In this document: positions 37,201 through 49,200 of the stretch, one piece after another
How positions within the stretch are numbered: position 1 is the stretch's first letter
Layout: each line of letters opens with the position of its first letter
Origin: Asterias amurensis
Taxonomy: Eukaryota > Echinodermata > Asteroidea > Forcipulatida > Asteriidae
DNA length: 64,000 bases
Direction: 5' to 3'
Assembly (NCBI RefSeq): GCF_032118995.1
Contig: NC_092666.1
Location: 3,918,001 to 3,982,000 of the forward strand
The notes under the pieces: generated by a model
The model's database searches: none
Told to the model about the DNA's origin: nothing
The model's input: only the letters and a program-made list of their open reading frames with translations
Translations under genes and position numbers: made by a program

Positions 37201-38626
37201 ATATGACCTGTACACTGAACTGCAATACTCCCTTGGCAGTGACTCCCTGCTCGACCAAACTCTTCTCTTCACATAACTACAAAACAAAAGAATTATGAAG
37301 TCAGGTTCCCTGCTGTAAACCAAGATAACGGAGAGGAACGCCATTGCCTCTGCGTTAACCTGGGCCTGGCTTTGAGACATCCGTCGCCGTCGGGGGCGTG
37401 ATGTAGAATAACAAATATTAGCACCTAAAATCATGGTGTCAGTGCAAAAACATTGATATCTTGCATGAAAAATTTCTCAGAAGTACCTGCATAAAACAAG
37501 TACGCGCAGTAGAGGCAACATTTACTGTGGGAGATAAAAAATTTAAGCCAAATCAAGAAATAATATTTTAAAACTGAGGCGAGAATATTGAAATACTAAG
37601 AATGTTTACCAATGTACTGTTTTGTAAGTAGATCTCATGGTCTTTCAGGCTGCATTGTAACCGTTGCTCCAGGGCCTTCTTCAGGTTTATCAAAGGCTCC
37701 GCTATGTCCATCATGTGAGATACAACATTCTGCGACGTTTTGGGCGATTCCCCACTGAAAGACAAAAACAAGGGAACAAATTAGACAACTTTAACTTCTG
37801 ATTTAACAATCAGAACCTACAAACATGCTTACACCATCGAAATGTTTATAACATTTTATCATTTAGCGTTCTAGTGAATACATTATTAACTCAAGTGAAC
37901 TAAAGCCTGGTTCGTACTTCCTGCGAATGTTTCGAGCTAAGCAAAGTTGTTGCGAATTTGTGACATAAAAATTTGTATACAATACAATACAATACAATGG
38001 GTTTTTATATAGCGCCATTTCATTTAGACCACAGCGCTTTAAACGAACAATAGCAATGCAGATAATACAACAAATGAATAATAAAGCAATAAACAGACAC
38101 TAAGGAAAAAGATGTTTTTTAAGTGCTTTCTTGAAAATAGGCAGTGAAATTGAGGTGCGTATTGTGATGGGAAGATGGTTCCACAGTCCTGGAGCGGCTA
38201 AGGAAAATGATTTAGATGCAGCGGATTGAAGAGATTTGCTGCTCGGTTTATTTTCAGCAAGACGGGTTTTGTCTGATGCTGAGCGAAGCCCAGCCCTAGT
38301 TTGAATGTGAAAAGAAAAACAAGATGAAAGATATGTATCACATTTGTATTTGCAGTAGTTTAGAAACAGGTTTCAGATTAGAATAGAGAGAACGTTTCGA
38401 AGCATCCAAAAATTGTATGGATGCTGTCACTCATTCTCTAGTGCCATTATTTGTGAACAGCGCCCTGCACTGTTCAAAGTTTACCATACCATAATAAAGG
38501 TAGTGTTTTTCCCTCTTGTTTTATCTCCATAGCGGTAAGGACATGATCATCTTGCTGAGGCTGATCAGGTTGGTCTGGTTCAACATGTAACAGCTCCTCT
38601 ACAACATCTAACCCGACGTCGTCCAT
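31223..38626 (-). CDS. GABPA: GA-binding protein alpha chain (ETS transcription factor), 405 aa
   Basis: Nine exons join in phase on the minus strand: 38490-38626, 37610-37754, 37192-37276, 35514-35588, 34569-34658, 33345-33551, 32725-32817, 31872-32064, 31223-31415. The N-terminal OST-like region contains [18 protein letters not shown] and the match to human KPKLNILEIVKP. Exon 6 encodes the Pointed (SAM_PNT) domain (about 178-246; [30 protein letters not shown]). Exons 8-9 encode the ETS DNA-binding domain (about 282-366; [35 protein letters not shown]). Human GABPA is 454 aa; the linker and C-tail here are shorter. The protein binds GGAA sites and pairs with GABPB to activate ribosomal, mitochondrial and housekeeping promoters. 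The start codon is the first ATG after a TTTTAG acceptor (exon begins at 38643), so a 5' non-coding exon must lie upstream, probably near 40.1-40.2 kb facing RBBP5. Confidence 0.95.
31508..31740 (+). repeat. Leu/Ser-tRNA-like SINE, 5' truncated, in GABPA last intron
   Basis: CTTGAGCAAGACACTTAACTA, GGTAAATGGGTACCTGTGAGGG and CAGGGAGCTGAGATGG match, in the opposite orientation, the full copies at 43654-43990 and 48318-48672. Confidence 0.75.
32498..32691. repeat. MITE with CTATTAGACC...GGCTCCGC ends
   Basis: CTATTAGACCAATCCAGTAGGCTCCGC and GCGGAGCTTAATGGATCGGTCTATTAG are inverted copies 194 bases apart, in a GABPA intron. Confidence 0.8.
34172..34554 (-). repeat. MITE, TTAAAGGCACTGGACAC family
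   Basis: Reverse-oriented full copy ending 14 bases before GABPA exon 5 (34569-34658), inside the preceding intron on the genomic map. Related copies follow at 34779-35095 and 36762-37127. Confidence 0.85.
34779..35095 (-). repeat. MITE, CACTGGACAC family
   Basis: AAGGCACTGGACCCTGTTGG to GTGTCTGGTGCCTTTAA, without the GAGACCTCAA hairpin. Confidence 0.75.
35280..35450. repeat. Inverted-repeat element with AGAGCC/GGCTCT arms
   Basis: AATCTCTTTTGAAGGAGTGGTGGCTCTG is inverted as CAGAGCCAACACTTCCTCAAAAGAGA; an inner AGTATACTG palindrome lies between. It sits in a GABPA intron. Confidence 0.7.
35846..36088. repeat. MITE, GGGCCCAATTTCATAGAGCTG family, full length
   Basis: Inverted ends read GGGCACAATTTCATAGAGCTGC and GCAGCTCTATGAAATTGGGCCC, with inner TTGATAAAAACAG arms. 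A second near-identical copy is at 50944-51183. Confidence 0.9.
36762..37127 (-). repeat. MITE, CACTGGACAC family, diverged ends
   Basis: The interior (GAGAGCTGTTGGTAGTGTAAAA, TTTTCACAGGCTTGTTATTTTATGC) matches the family; the ends read AAGGGAAGGTACACGTTTGG and CCAAACGTGTTGCC. Confidence 0.7.
37970..38460. repeat. Dispersed repeat fragment after (AATAC)n
   Basis: Starts with AATACAATACAATACAATGGG, then TTTTTATATAGCGCCATTTCA...CAGCGCTTTAAACG and a stretch reading GGGAAGATGGTTCCACAGTCCTGG. It resembles widespread marine-invertebrate repeat tails; the class is not determined. Confidence 0.4.
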
Positions 38627-38642
38627 GACTGCAAACTCTCTC

Positions 38643-40298
38643 ACTAAAACAAATAATTGGTAATCAATAATGCAATACATATTTTCAATGGAATTTCAGG
38701 AAAGATGTTGCGTAACCTTTTATTCACAAATTTTTACCAAAATTCAAACAGATCTCATTGAGTAGATATTAATAAGTTACTAAAATTTCATAACAAACTA
38801 AAAAGTGGTGGCAGGATACAGAATTTCTTCTTCGTTATCATGAATCCTTTACTAAGTCTAATTAATACTACAAACACTTTAGGGGGGTGGGTGGGGCTAC
38901 GAGGAATTTTCTTTTATCCTCACCACACGAAATATATATTGACAAACCTGAAACCTGTGTTAACTATTTGGTTTTGGGAATATTTCCGTAAAATTAAAAC
39001 CTGCCACTACCTTTAATCATTTCACTTGTCCAGCAGAAAATCATGAGTTAATCCCATTTATTTATTTTTTTAGATTATTATAAAATTATAATTTGATTTA
39101 TTTTTTAAATTTAAAGCCATTGGACCCTTTCGGTTCAGGAAAAAAAATAAAAGTTCACAGATTTACAAATAACTTACAGGGTTTACAGAAGGCAATGGTG
39201 AAATACTTCTCTTGAAATATTATTCCATGAAATGCTTTACTTTTTGAGAAGACAGCAAAACAATATAAATTCTCATTAACGAGAATTATGGATTTATTTT
39301 AAACACATGTCATGACACGGCAAAACGCGCGGAAACAAGGGTGGGTTTTTCCGTTGTTTTCTCCCGACTCCGATGACCGATTGAGCCTAAACTTTCACAG
39401 GTTTGTTATTTGATATAGAAGTTGTGGTACACAAAGTGTGGGCCTTGGACAACACAGTTTACCGAATGGGTCCAATGGCTTTAACTTAAACAAAATACAA
39501 ATGAAAAAAGTTGTGTTGTGGGATACAGAAACTTCTCTGTGCAGTAATTGTGGTGGTGCACACAGACAGTTCAATTCTTCATGGCTGGTCCCCCCCCCCC
39601 CCCAACCAGAGACCCAGAGCATGAGCAGAGGTTGAGCAGAGGTGGAGTGTCATCAATCCTCCCCGCCTACCCCCTCTCAGAGTGCAGTCAGACTATGTCC
39701 ATACTCTATGCTCTGTCCAGCATGTGGGCGAGAGTGGAGTATCAGTAGAGGTCAACTTTTTTAACAACCTAAATTAATGGAAATCCTGCATTCATGACTT
39801 GATATTCACACTTTACAACTAATTAACACACTAACATGATAATCAAGCACTCATACAGCAATGATGATCACACTTACCTGTTGTTCAAGAAGAGATTTCG
39901 GCAAATTTTGACTGAAACTACAGCAGAATGGAAGCGTTTATTTACTGACAAAACGGAAGAAAAACAAAGGCTGGTTGATGAAACCGGATATGCCAAAAAT
40001 TACATTTTTAATTTGTTTCAAGATTATTATTTTTTATACAACTCCAAATATTTTCTTGTTGCAATATAATATAAAACTCGAATTTATGATGATACGCTCC
40101 TAAATTGTAATTAACTATACTTTTATTAATAAAACAACAGCTTTAAAGTTATACATTTTGACCAAGCCTCCAAATTGCCGCCATCTTTGAGTTTGCCTGC
40201 AAAGTTTTTTTTATTCTTGAGATAAACGGGCGGTAAATACGTCAGTATTTGTCATTTGCCGAAGAAATCGTTTAAAAATATTGTATGGAGGCATCAAG
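38643..40298. promoter_or_regulatory. Shared intergenic/promoter interval between GABPA (-) and RBBP5 (+)
   Basis: The two genes are divergent. A GCCGCCATCTTTGA block at 40177-40190 reads TCAAAGATGGCGGC on the minus strand, the YY1-type core-promoter motif that usually lies just past a start site, which would place the GABPA start near 40.2 kb. ACGGAAGA at 39953-39960 is an ETS-like site. The rest holds repeats: a MITE with AAAGCCATTGGACCC ends (39112-39482) and fragments of the GCCACCACTTTTT family (38800-39010). Promoter activity is inferred from motifs and position only. Confidence 0.5.
40177..40190 (-). promoter_or_regulatory. YY1-like AAAGATGGCGGC motif
   Basis: The minus-strand sequence matches the AANATGGCGGC consensus known near start sites of housekeeping and bidirectional promoters. 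It lies about 110 bases upstream of the RBBP5 start codon and points towards GABPA. Confidence 0.5.
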
Positions 40299-43200
40299 AT
40301 GAACTTAGAGCTTCTAGGTAATTATTTATGTATTTTTTCGTCTTTGGATATGTGTAGAAAGTAAACGTTTTGTGTTTGTTTTTTAGTGCGCGTACAGGTC
40401 TAAATACGGGCAATACACTAGTCTGTCAACAGAGGGCGCCATTCCACATTACCGGTCAACAGCCTAAAAAAGAAATGTTTTTATCACTCCTATTCAAACC
40501 CTTGCTTGCAAGCTGCAATGTCCCTATTTTTGATGGCTGCAATATTACATGTACTGCATATATACCTTAGAAAAGTATTTTTACCGGGTGTCCCGCCACC
40601 ATTTTATATTTATTTCACTTTGTTGAAGTTTATTTTTAAAAAATCCGAACAAAACTTCCCAACAAAACAAAAGCCGGAAAAGGGTTTTTAATCTGTCAAT
40701 TGAAAACAATGATGGACGTTGGAATAATTTAATTTCCCTTTCTTTATAATTATTTACATACTGACAGAAGTCTAGAATTAAATAATTTTAACCACAATAA
40801 AAATGAAAATTGAAGCCCACATTTCATTGGTTGGACATTGAATTGACGGATGATGCGGCACAGACTGTACTCTCTGGCACACTAATCGGATACTTTCTGT
40901 TTGGTGCCACCACTTTTTCTCTAAGTCTTACAAAAAGGGATAGCTCGTTGAGGTAGATTAGATACTATATTATTTCATATCGAATGGAAAAGTGGTGGCA
41001 CCAAACAAACCTTTCCCTTTAAGCCCTTGCCCAACGAAAGAGCAAAAAAAAAAAAAGAACTCTTAATCTTTTACTTGTCCTCACCAGCAAAACCAATCAC
41101 ATTTTGATTGTGTAGATAGATCAATCATAATTGAATGAATAAACAAGTGGCAGTCGACCAAGTATCATGTTTTTGAATGCAAACTTTTAAAAAAATGTCG
41201 TTGTAAAATATTTGCTTGCGGTTTTCCCCAAGATATACATCTTTCATCAGGTGTAACTTTACCTCTTAATTTTTAATTACATGGATTATTAGATATAGAT
41301 AACCTTGTCCATGTTAATCGGAACATAGCATTGCATTGGAAACAGGTTAACTAGTACCCTAATTCAAGTTATTTAATACACAGAAATCAGTACCCTAGTC
41401 AACTCGTACCCGAGTTAACCAAGTTGTACCCATTTATTAATATCTAGTGTTTTTATTTTTACCTGTTAACTTTCAGAGTCCTTTGGCCAGAACTTTCCAG
41501 AGGTAAGTTGAAATAAATATTGATGAGTTAGGTCTAAATGTGTGGTTTGAATGATAGATAGGCCTAGACTATACCAGCCTGCAATATGAGACCTTAACTA
41601 CACAGTGTGCCTTCACATGGTGCGTTCGATTAGCTTACCCAGGGGCCGATTTCACAAAGCAATACAATTCATCGCAAGACAAATTTTCAGTATCACCATA
41701 GTGATTTGTATTGTGACATCACACTTCACTAAGCAACTGCGATTGATTTGCAGTTACGATCAATTTTAGATCTTTGTGAAATCGGCCCCAGGTCGACTGC
41801 CGGTGCCTGTGGCTCAATATGCTTCTTTGTGTTAGAAAGGGCAAGGGCACCAAGGCATTTTCTCCTTGATAAACGAAACCCTATTTAAGGAAACTGTAAA
41901 TTTCTACTTGAGCATTTCAAGGTCACCAAGGCAATGACCAGGGGGTACGGAGGCAATCGACCTCGTTGGCTCCATAAAGTATCAGGCCTGACCTTGTTGA
42001 TAAATTCTGTGGTATGCATTATTTTGTTTTTATTTAGGAAAGTGATGGCACCCTCGACTGTATCAGCATGGCGTTAACATGCGCATTTAACAAGAGAGGT
42101 ACGTTACTAGCCGTAGGCTGCAACGACGGCCGTGTGGTCATCTGGGACTTCTTGACCAGAGGCATCGCTAAGATCATCAGCGCACACGTTCATCCAGTCT
42201 GCTCCGTCAGGTTGGTGGTCTACCATTTTTTACACGATCAGTTAACCTCAGTTCATATTTTGCCGCAGGGCTCGCCCTTAAAGGCACTGGACACCTTGGG
42301 TAAATGTCAAAGACCAGTCTTCTCACTTGGTGAATCTCAACATTTGTATGCACAAAAAAAATAACAAACCTGTGTAAATTTGAACTCAATTGGTCGTCGA
42401 GGTTGCGAGAGAATAACGGAAGAATAAACACCCGTATCGCATGAAGTTGTGTGCTTTCATACTTGATTTCGAGACCTGACGCGTGAGGTCTCAAAATCAA
42501 TTTGTATATTTCACTGAGAAATGACTTCTTTCTGAAAAATTAAGTAACTTCAGAGGGAGCCGTTTCTCACAATGTCTAATACTATCAACAGCTCTCCATT
42601 GCATGGTACCAACTCAGTTTTTATGCTTGCAATTATTTTGAGTAATTACCAGTAGGGTCCAGTGCTGTTAACACCTACCTACTTGTCTAAATGTTCATGA
42701 AATGAACATGAAATTAGTATGAGCCTTAACGAGAAATTTAAATATTTGTGTTGTTATTAAATTGTTTTATAGTTGGAGTCGGGATGGACGTAAACTCCTC
42801 AGCGCTTCTACGGACAACATGATATCGATTTGGGACGTCTTGACCGGTGACTGCGATCAGAGGTATCGGTTCCCGTCACCCGTCCTCAAAGTTCAGTTCC
42901 ACCCTCGGCAACAGTGAGTAATCTTGAACAATGTACTGCGGAATTCTGCGTTTACGATCAGTGTTGTAGCCACGATGGGCGGTGCTGGGAGGGCCTGCCC
43001 AGCAACCGCTTTCACAAAACGCTAGGATTAATCCTATCTAGAATTAGGACAGGTGACTCATCCTAACTTAGGATGGGTTCAATGCGTCCTACGTCTATGA
43101 TTACAGAACTTAACCTGCCTAAGTCCTAAGATTAATCCTTAGTTAAGAAGAGTTTGGTGAAATCGACGGCAGGGCTCACACTTTTTGCCCAGCACTCTAC

Positions 43201-46200
43201 ATTGCAAAATACATTGTGCTGACCAGCACAGGTTTCAAAATATTGTCCACTTTGCATTGATCTGAGATACAGCTACTTGTAAGGATAAGGAGCATCAAAA
43301 GTCACAGGGAAAGAACACAGTCAATAATCCATTCAACTTGTTGCATTGCCCCATAACTCGAAACAGTTCGGAAACCTGCCCCAAGCGCTCCGAGATTTCA
43401 GAATATCATTAAATTTAATTTATGTTTTGATTTTTTTCAAGTGCTAAGATTCTTGTCTGCCCGATGAAGCATGCTCCGATCGTTCTCAACATTGATGGGA
43501 GCTACTCCGTTATCCCTACAGATGATGATGTAAGTATAAATAGTCAACCCTCCTACTGTCTAACCATTCAATATTGAAGCGCGTAACTTTTGACCTACAT
43601 TTTTTAACATAGAGATGCACATTCAAATGTCACTGCATGTTTATCCAATGATAATAAAAATAATAATAATACACGGTTTTTATATAGCGCTTTTCACAGG
43701 ATGTCTCAAAGCGCTTCCGACATTATTACCCCTGGTCACTGTAAACCATCTCAGCTCCCTGGGAGGTATACAGCCTGTGCGACAATTATATGCGCTACTC
43801 GGCTAAACCAATCACAAGAACCATCTCTGCCCTCACAGGTACCCATTTACCCCTGGGTAGAGAGAAGCAATTATAGTTAAGTGTCCTGCTCAGGGACACA
43901 AGTGTCACGACCAGGATCTGAACCCACACTCTGCTGAACCGAAGCATCAGAGCTTGAGTTCGGTGCTCTTATCCACTCGGCCACGACACCCCAATGATAT
44001 CATTGTGTCCAATAAAATCACTTGGATCTGAGTAGCAGGTGCCTTTCTTTATCATTGCGGATAAAGACAGGGGCCCAGTCTACCCTCAAGTTACTTCTAT
44101 GCACAGTTGAGCCACCCCACAAAACCCTTGCAGTTGAATGGTTATGAATGGTTTGTCAACTCACTGGCCAGTGACATACAGAGTACATGTAGGAGGAACA
44201 ATGAAGATGAAATATTGAACTACATGTAGGGTGTCATGACCAAGAGCATTGAATTCTTGTTCTGGTGGTTTAAAGACAGTGGACACTATTGGTAATTGTC
44301 AAAGACTAGGCTTCACAGTTGGTGTATCTCAACATATGCATAAGATAAACAAACCTGTGAAAATTTGAGCTCAATCAACGTCGTCGAAGCTGTGAGATAA
44401 TAATGAAAGAAAAAAACACTCTTGTCACATGAAGTTGTGTTTAGATGGTTGTTTTCGAGACCTCAAGTTCTAAACTTGAGGTCTCAAAAACTATGTCATT
44501 TCAGAGGGGGCTGTTTCTCACAATGTTTTATACTATCAACCTCTCTCCATTACTAGTAATCAAGAAAGGTTTTATGATGATAATTATTTGAGTAATTACC
44601 AATAGTGTCCACTGCCTTTAAGTCATCAAAGTGTTCAAATCCCTGTCATGACACTTGTCTCCTTGAGAAAGATGCTACATAATTGCCCCATTCTCTTCAC
44701 CCAGGGGTATAAATGGGTACGATAGATGCCTGGGTACCTGCAAGGGAAGAGGTTGATATTGTGTATGAAAAAGCCACTGGAGTGCCACAGCAGTTCCAGA
44801 AAAAGAAAGCTGAGAAAGATTAAAGGGATGGTATTGACTCAAAGCGCATTGAGACGGTTTTTGTGAAATGCCCTAACTAATAACTACTTGTTGTTTTCAT
44901 TATTATTACTAAAGGAACACGTTGCCTTGGATCGGTCGAGTTGGTCTTTGAAAAGCGTTTGTAACCGTTTTTTATAAAATGCATATGGGTAGAAAGATGT
45001 TGTAAAAGTAGAATACAATGATCCACACAAACATGCCTCGAAATTGCGTGGTTTTCCTTTTACCTCGTCGACTAACACGTCGGCCATTTATGGGGGTCAA
45101 AATTTTGACTCCCATAAATGGCCGACCATGTTAGTTCGCACAGTAGAAGGAAAACCACGCAATTTCGAGGCATGTTTGTGTGGATCATTGTATTCTACTT
45201 TTAAAACATCTTTCCAACCATATGCATTTTATAAAAAACGCAAACGCTTTTGTTTTGACCAACTCGTCCAATCCAAGGAAACGTGTTCCTTTAACTAATT
45301 TATTAATTTGTTTTTCTTCAGTTTGATCTGAATATAGTGGCATCGTTCGACAGACGAGGGCGTTATATCTATTCAGGAAACGCCAAAGGCAAGGTGAGTT
45401 GTCAAATAATAAATTTTAAAAAGCTAGACAGACAAAAACAAACAAACAAACAAACAAGCAAACAAAAGGACATACCAAGATAAGACATGACAGCTACTCT
45501 GACACAAGATACATAAATAAAGATCACTGAAAGTACAACAAATTCATAATTAGCAAAAAGATGGCAGAACAGTTTAAGCAGACGTAATACAAAATAAATA
45601 TCTGAGAAGGATTGCGAAATGGATGTGAATGAATTACGTAGGAGGGGAAGCTAAGATGCATATTGGGAGATAAGGTCACGTTTTAAAGAAGACTTAAAAA
45701 GACTCACGGACCGCTGTGATCTTTTGTGTTCATCATTGATAATTACCAAACAGGTCCAGCCGCCGATTTGACCAAACTCTTGCCTACTTAGGATTAATCT
45801 TATTGACTTTGGACAAGTTCAGTTCCGTATACGAAGCCATTAGGAGGCATTGAACCTGTCCTAAAGCCTGATTCATACTTCCTGCGAATGTGAGGCGAAT
45901 GTTGATGTCACAAATTCGCAACGAAAAATTTACAGCACTTCAACTCTGCTCAACTCACTTGTGAATATCACTGTAAAAGGAATGTTGTGACGTCAAATTG
46001 ATGTCAAATTCGCTCCGCATTCGCAAGAAGTATGAGCCGGACTTTAGTTACAGGATGAGTCACTTGTCCTAACTCGAGATAGGATTGATCCTAGTGGTTA
46101 AAGACTTAGTACAAGTTCAATTCCGTATCCGAAGACATTAGGATGCATTGAACCCATCCTAAGTTAGGACGGGGTACTCGTCCTAACTCGAGATAGAATT

Positions 46201-49200
46201 AATCGTAGCGTTTCGTGAATTCCGCTGCAGTGCCTTTAAAGACATTTTTCCCCCTGTTTCCCTGCAGGTTCTTGTAGTGTCAACAGATAATTTCAAGTTA
46301 GTCGCCTCTTTTAAAGTGACGACAGGAGCCAGTAATACGACGGCTATCAAATCCATTGAGTTTGCAAGGAGGGGAAAGTAAGTATAGAGTAGGATTCTGC
46401 TAACTTGTGAAATACACTTCATGTAAGCATGTAATTCCTTGCCTTTGTAAGCACAGTTTTTTTGCTTACAGTAAGCAGAGCCATAAAAGTAGGATTTGAA
46501 ACTTTGCATGGTGGAAATATGATATAGAAAGGTTTGCAGAAACACCATGTAAGCTTTCTCCAGAAGACGATCTGAGCATACTGATTGAAACGCCGAGTTG
46601 AAACCAACGGATCTTTTCAGAACCACCCCAACTCATTAGAGATAGTCATCACACCCATGTACATGGTGTTTCCGCAAACCTTTCTATAACAGAGCCATAA
46701 AATTGGGCCCTGGTTACTAATAGTGCAACCTTGGTAAATAAACCCTAACCCCCATTAGTGTCCCTCCACATACCCTGCCAAATACAACAGAATGCAACAA
46801 GGGATTTTGTTGCATTGTGCAGGCATGTTGTTTGTGATTTGACTGATCAGGGGCGTTTGCCCTGCTATACGCTACAGTATGCCACATAAAGTGTAGTTGG
46901 TGAAGTGGCTTATATGTGGGACCATGAACTCTGCCAAATAAAAACAAACTTGGCTGCCAACGAAAACAAAATGCAACACCAATATGAAGTCACTTGCCTG
47001 CTGAATTAAGCAAATTCAGTCAAAGAATGACATCTGAGTTGACTGCCAAATGCAACAGATTACAACAACTGTTACTTTTTGTTGCAAATTGTTGCATAGC
47101 ATAGTAAGGGCTAAATTAAAGTTGTACAAACAGCTACAGCTTTTGTATTTAATAGTTTTCTAGTGAATACTGCTGATCGTATAATCCGTGTTTATGAAAG
47201 CGGAGAGGTCCTTGCGTGTGGGAAATGCTTGTAGTAGAATACAAAAGCAAGACAAGTACTCAAAAGGACACACTCTACCCAACAAGTAGATATACACATG
47301 GTGTTGCCGCAAACCAGTACAGCTTTTGCATACTTTATATTTCCAGCTGTTTCTTAGTGAATACTGCGGATCGTATAATCCGTGTTTATGAGAGTGGAGA
47401 AGTTCTTGCGTGCGGGAAAGACGGTGAACCGGAGCCCATCCAGAAACTTCAAGATCTCGTTAACAGAACACCTTGGAAGAAATGCTGCTTCTCGGGAGAT
47501 GGAGAATACATTGTTGCTGGTAAGCTAAGAATACATTCTTGTGTTTAGCAGTTGCTTAAGTCCCCATCTCACCAAACTCATTCTCAAAAAAATGTAGCCG
47601 AACAGGCTTAAACTGAGTGCAAAGGGAGTGGATATTGTTGCTGGTTAGAGAAGAATAATTTCTTGTGTTTGCGTCTGCGGCTGTTACTGAAGCCCCCAGT
47701 ACACGACACTACGCTGTGAAAAAAATGTAGTCGTATGGGCTTAAACTGTTTGAAACAGAGTGGGTGTAGTAGCAAATCCTTACGAACTTCCTGGACGGGC
47801 TAGTATGGGTTTGATCAGAAATGTTAGTGCAGATCTTTGAGCCTGCTAGAAAATCTTGGGCGACCATCCCGTCCTGCAATCAGACTGAATGGCAGCGGAT
47901 TTGAAATGAGAAGGATATACTACAAACAGAATTGCCATATATGGATTGTACTAGGGATGTACTATAGGCACTTTCCGCCCAATGTTTTAAGTTCTAGCCA
48001 GACTAAACCCAGTTGGTACAACTAATTTGTTAACTCTGAGGTCGTTGGCTGGAATCCTGTTTCACCCAGCCAGTTTCCATTGTAGATAGTTGCTAAATTT
48101 TCCTCTAAATCTGGCATTTCATTTTAGGGTCTGCTCGACAGCATGCCCTGTACATCTGGGAGAAGAAATACGGAAACTTAGTCAAGATCCTACATGGTAC
48201 GAGAGGAGAGCTCCTATTGGACGTTGTGTGGCATCCGGTTCGACCAATCATAGCCTCTGTCTCAAGCGGAGTCGTTTCTGTTTGGGCTCAAAACCAAGTG
48301 GTACGTACACAATTTAAGAATAATAATAGTAATTGTTTTTTTTTTATATCGCACTTTTCACACCCAAAGGGCTTCTCAAAGCGCTTCCAACATTATTACC
48401 CCAGGTCACTGGGCCATTTAATTCATTCCTTAAACCATCTTAACTCCCTGGGGCGTATGCAGCCTGTGCTAAAAATATGTGCTACTCAGCTAAATCAATC
48501 ACAAGAACCATCCCTGCCCTCACACGCACCCATTTACCTGGGTGGAGAGAAGCAATTATAGTTAAGTGTCTTGCTCAGGGACACAGGTTTTACGACCGGG
48601 ATTCAAACCCACACCCTGGTGAACAGAAACAACAGAGCTTGAGTTCTGTGCAACAATCCGCTTGGTCATGATGATGTGTTTATGAATGTTTTTAAAAATG
48701 ATTCAGGAGTTTTTTTCTGCAAAAATGAAAAAATAGAACATGTACAGTTTCGTGTATTGGCAACTTTTCTCTTAAATTTGAGCAGAAAGTTTAACGAAGA
48801 AATTGTCAGTTGAAGTTGAGAATTTTTTTTTATTGACCTCTGAGTGTTGCCTCTGCAAAGATCTTTTCTTTTTGGACTTGACGTTTCTATCAGCACATTC
48901 TACCCATTTTCTGAAAACGTAAAGATTCAAATATCACTTCTTTCGCTTTCATTTGCAGGAGAATTGGAGCGCCTACGCCCCAGACTTCAAAGAGCTGGAT
49001 GAGAACGTTGAGTACGAAGAACGAGAGAGTGAATTCGATATCGAAGATGAGGATAAATCTGTGGTAGATCCCGTCGGTAAGTTATAATTTTTCTCTGAAA
49101 GGGTTCAAGTAGCGTTTGTTTATGACAAAGGAGCTTATTACAAAATTGTAACCGTTTTTGGAAACGGATTTTACTGTTTGTTTTTTTCTAATGATTTCTT

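Noticed and set aside
46183-46626. 147-codon minus-strand open frame
   Set aside because: It is antisense to RBBP5 exon 7 and adjoining repeats.
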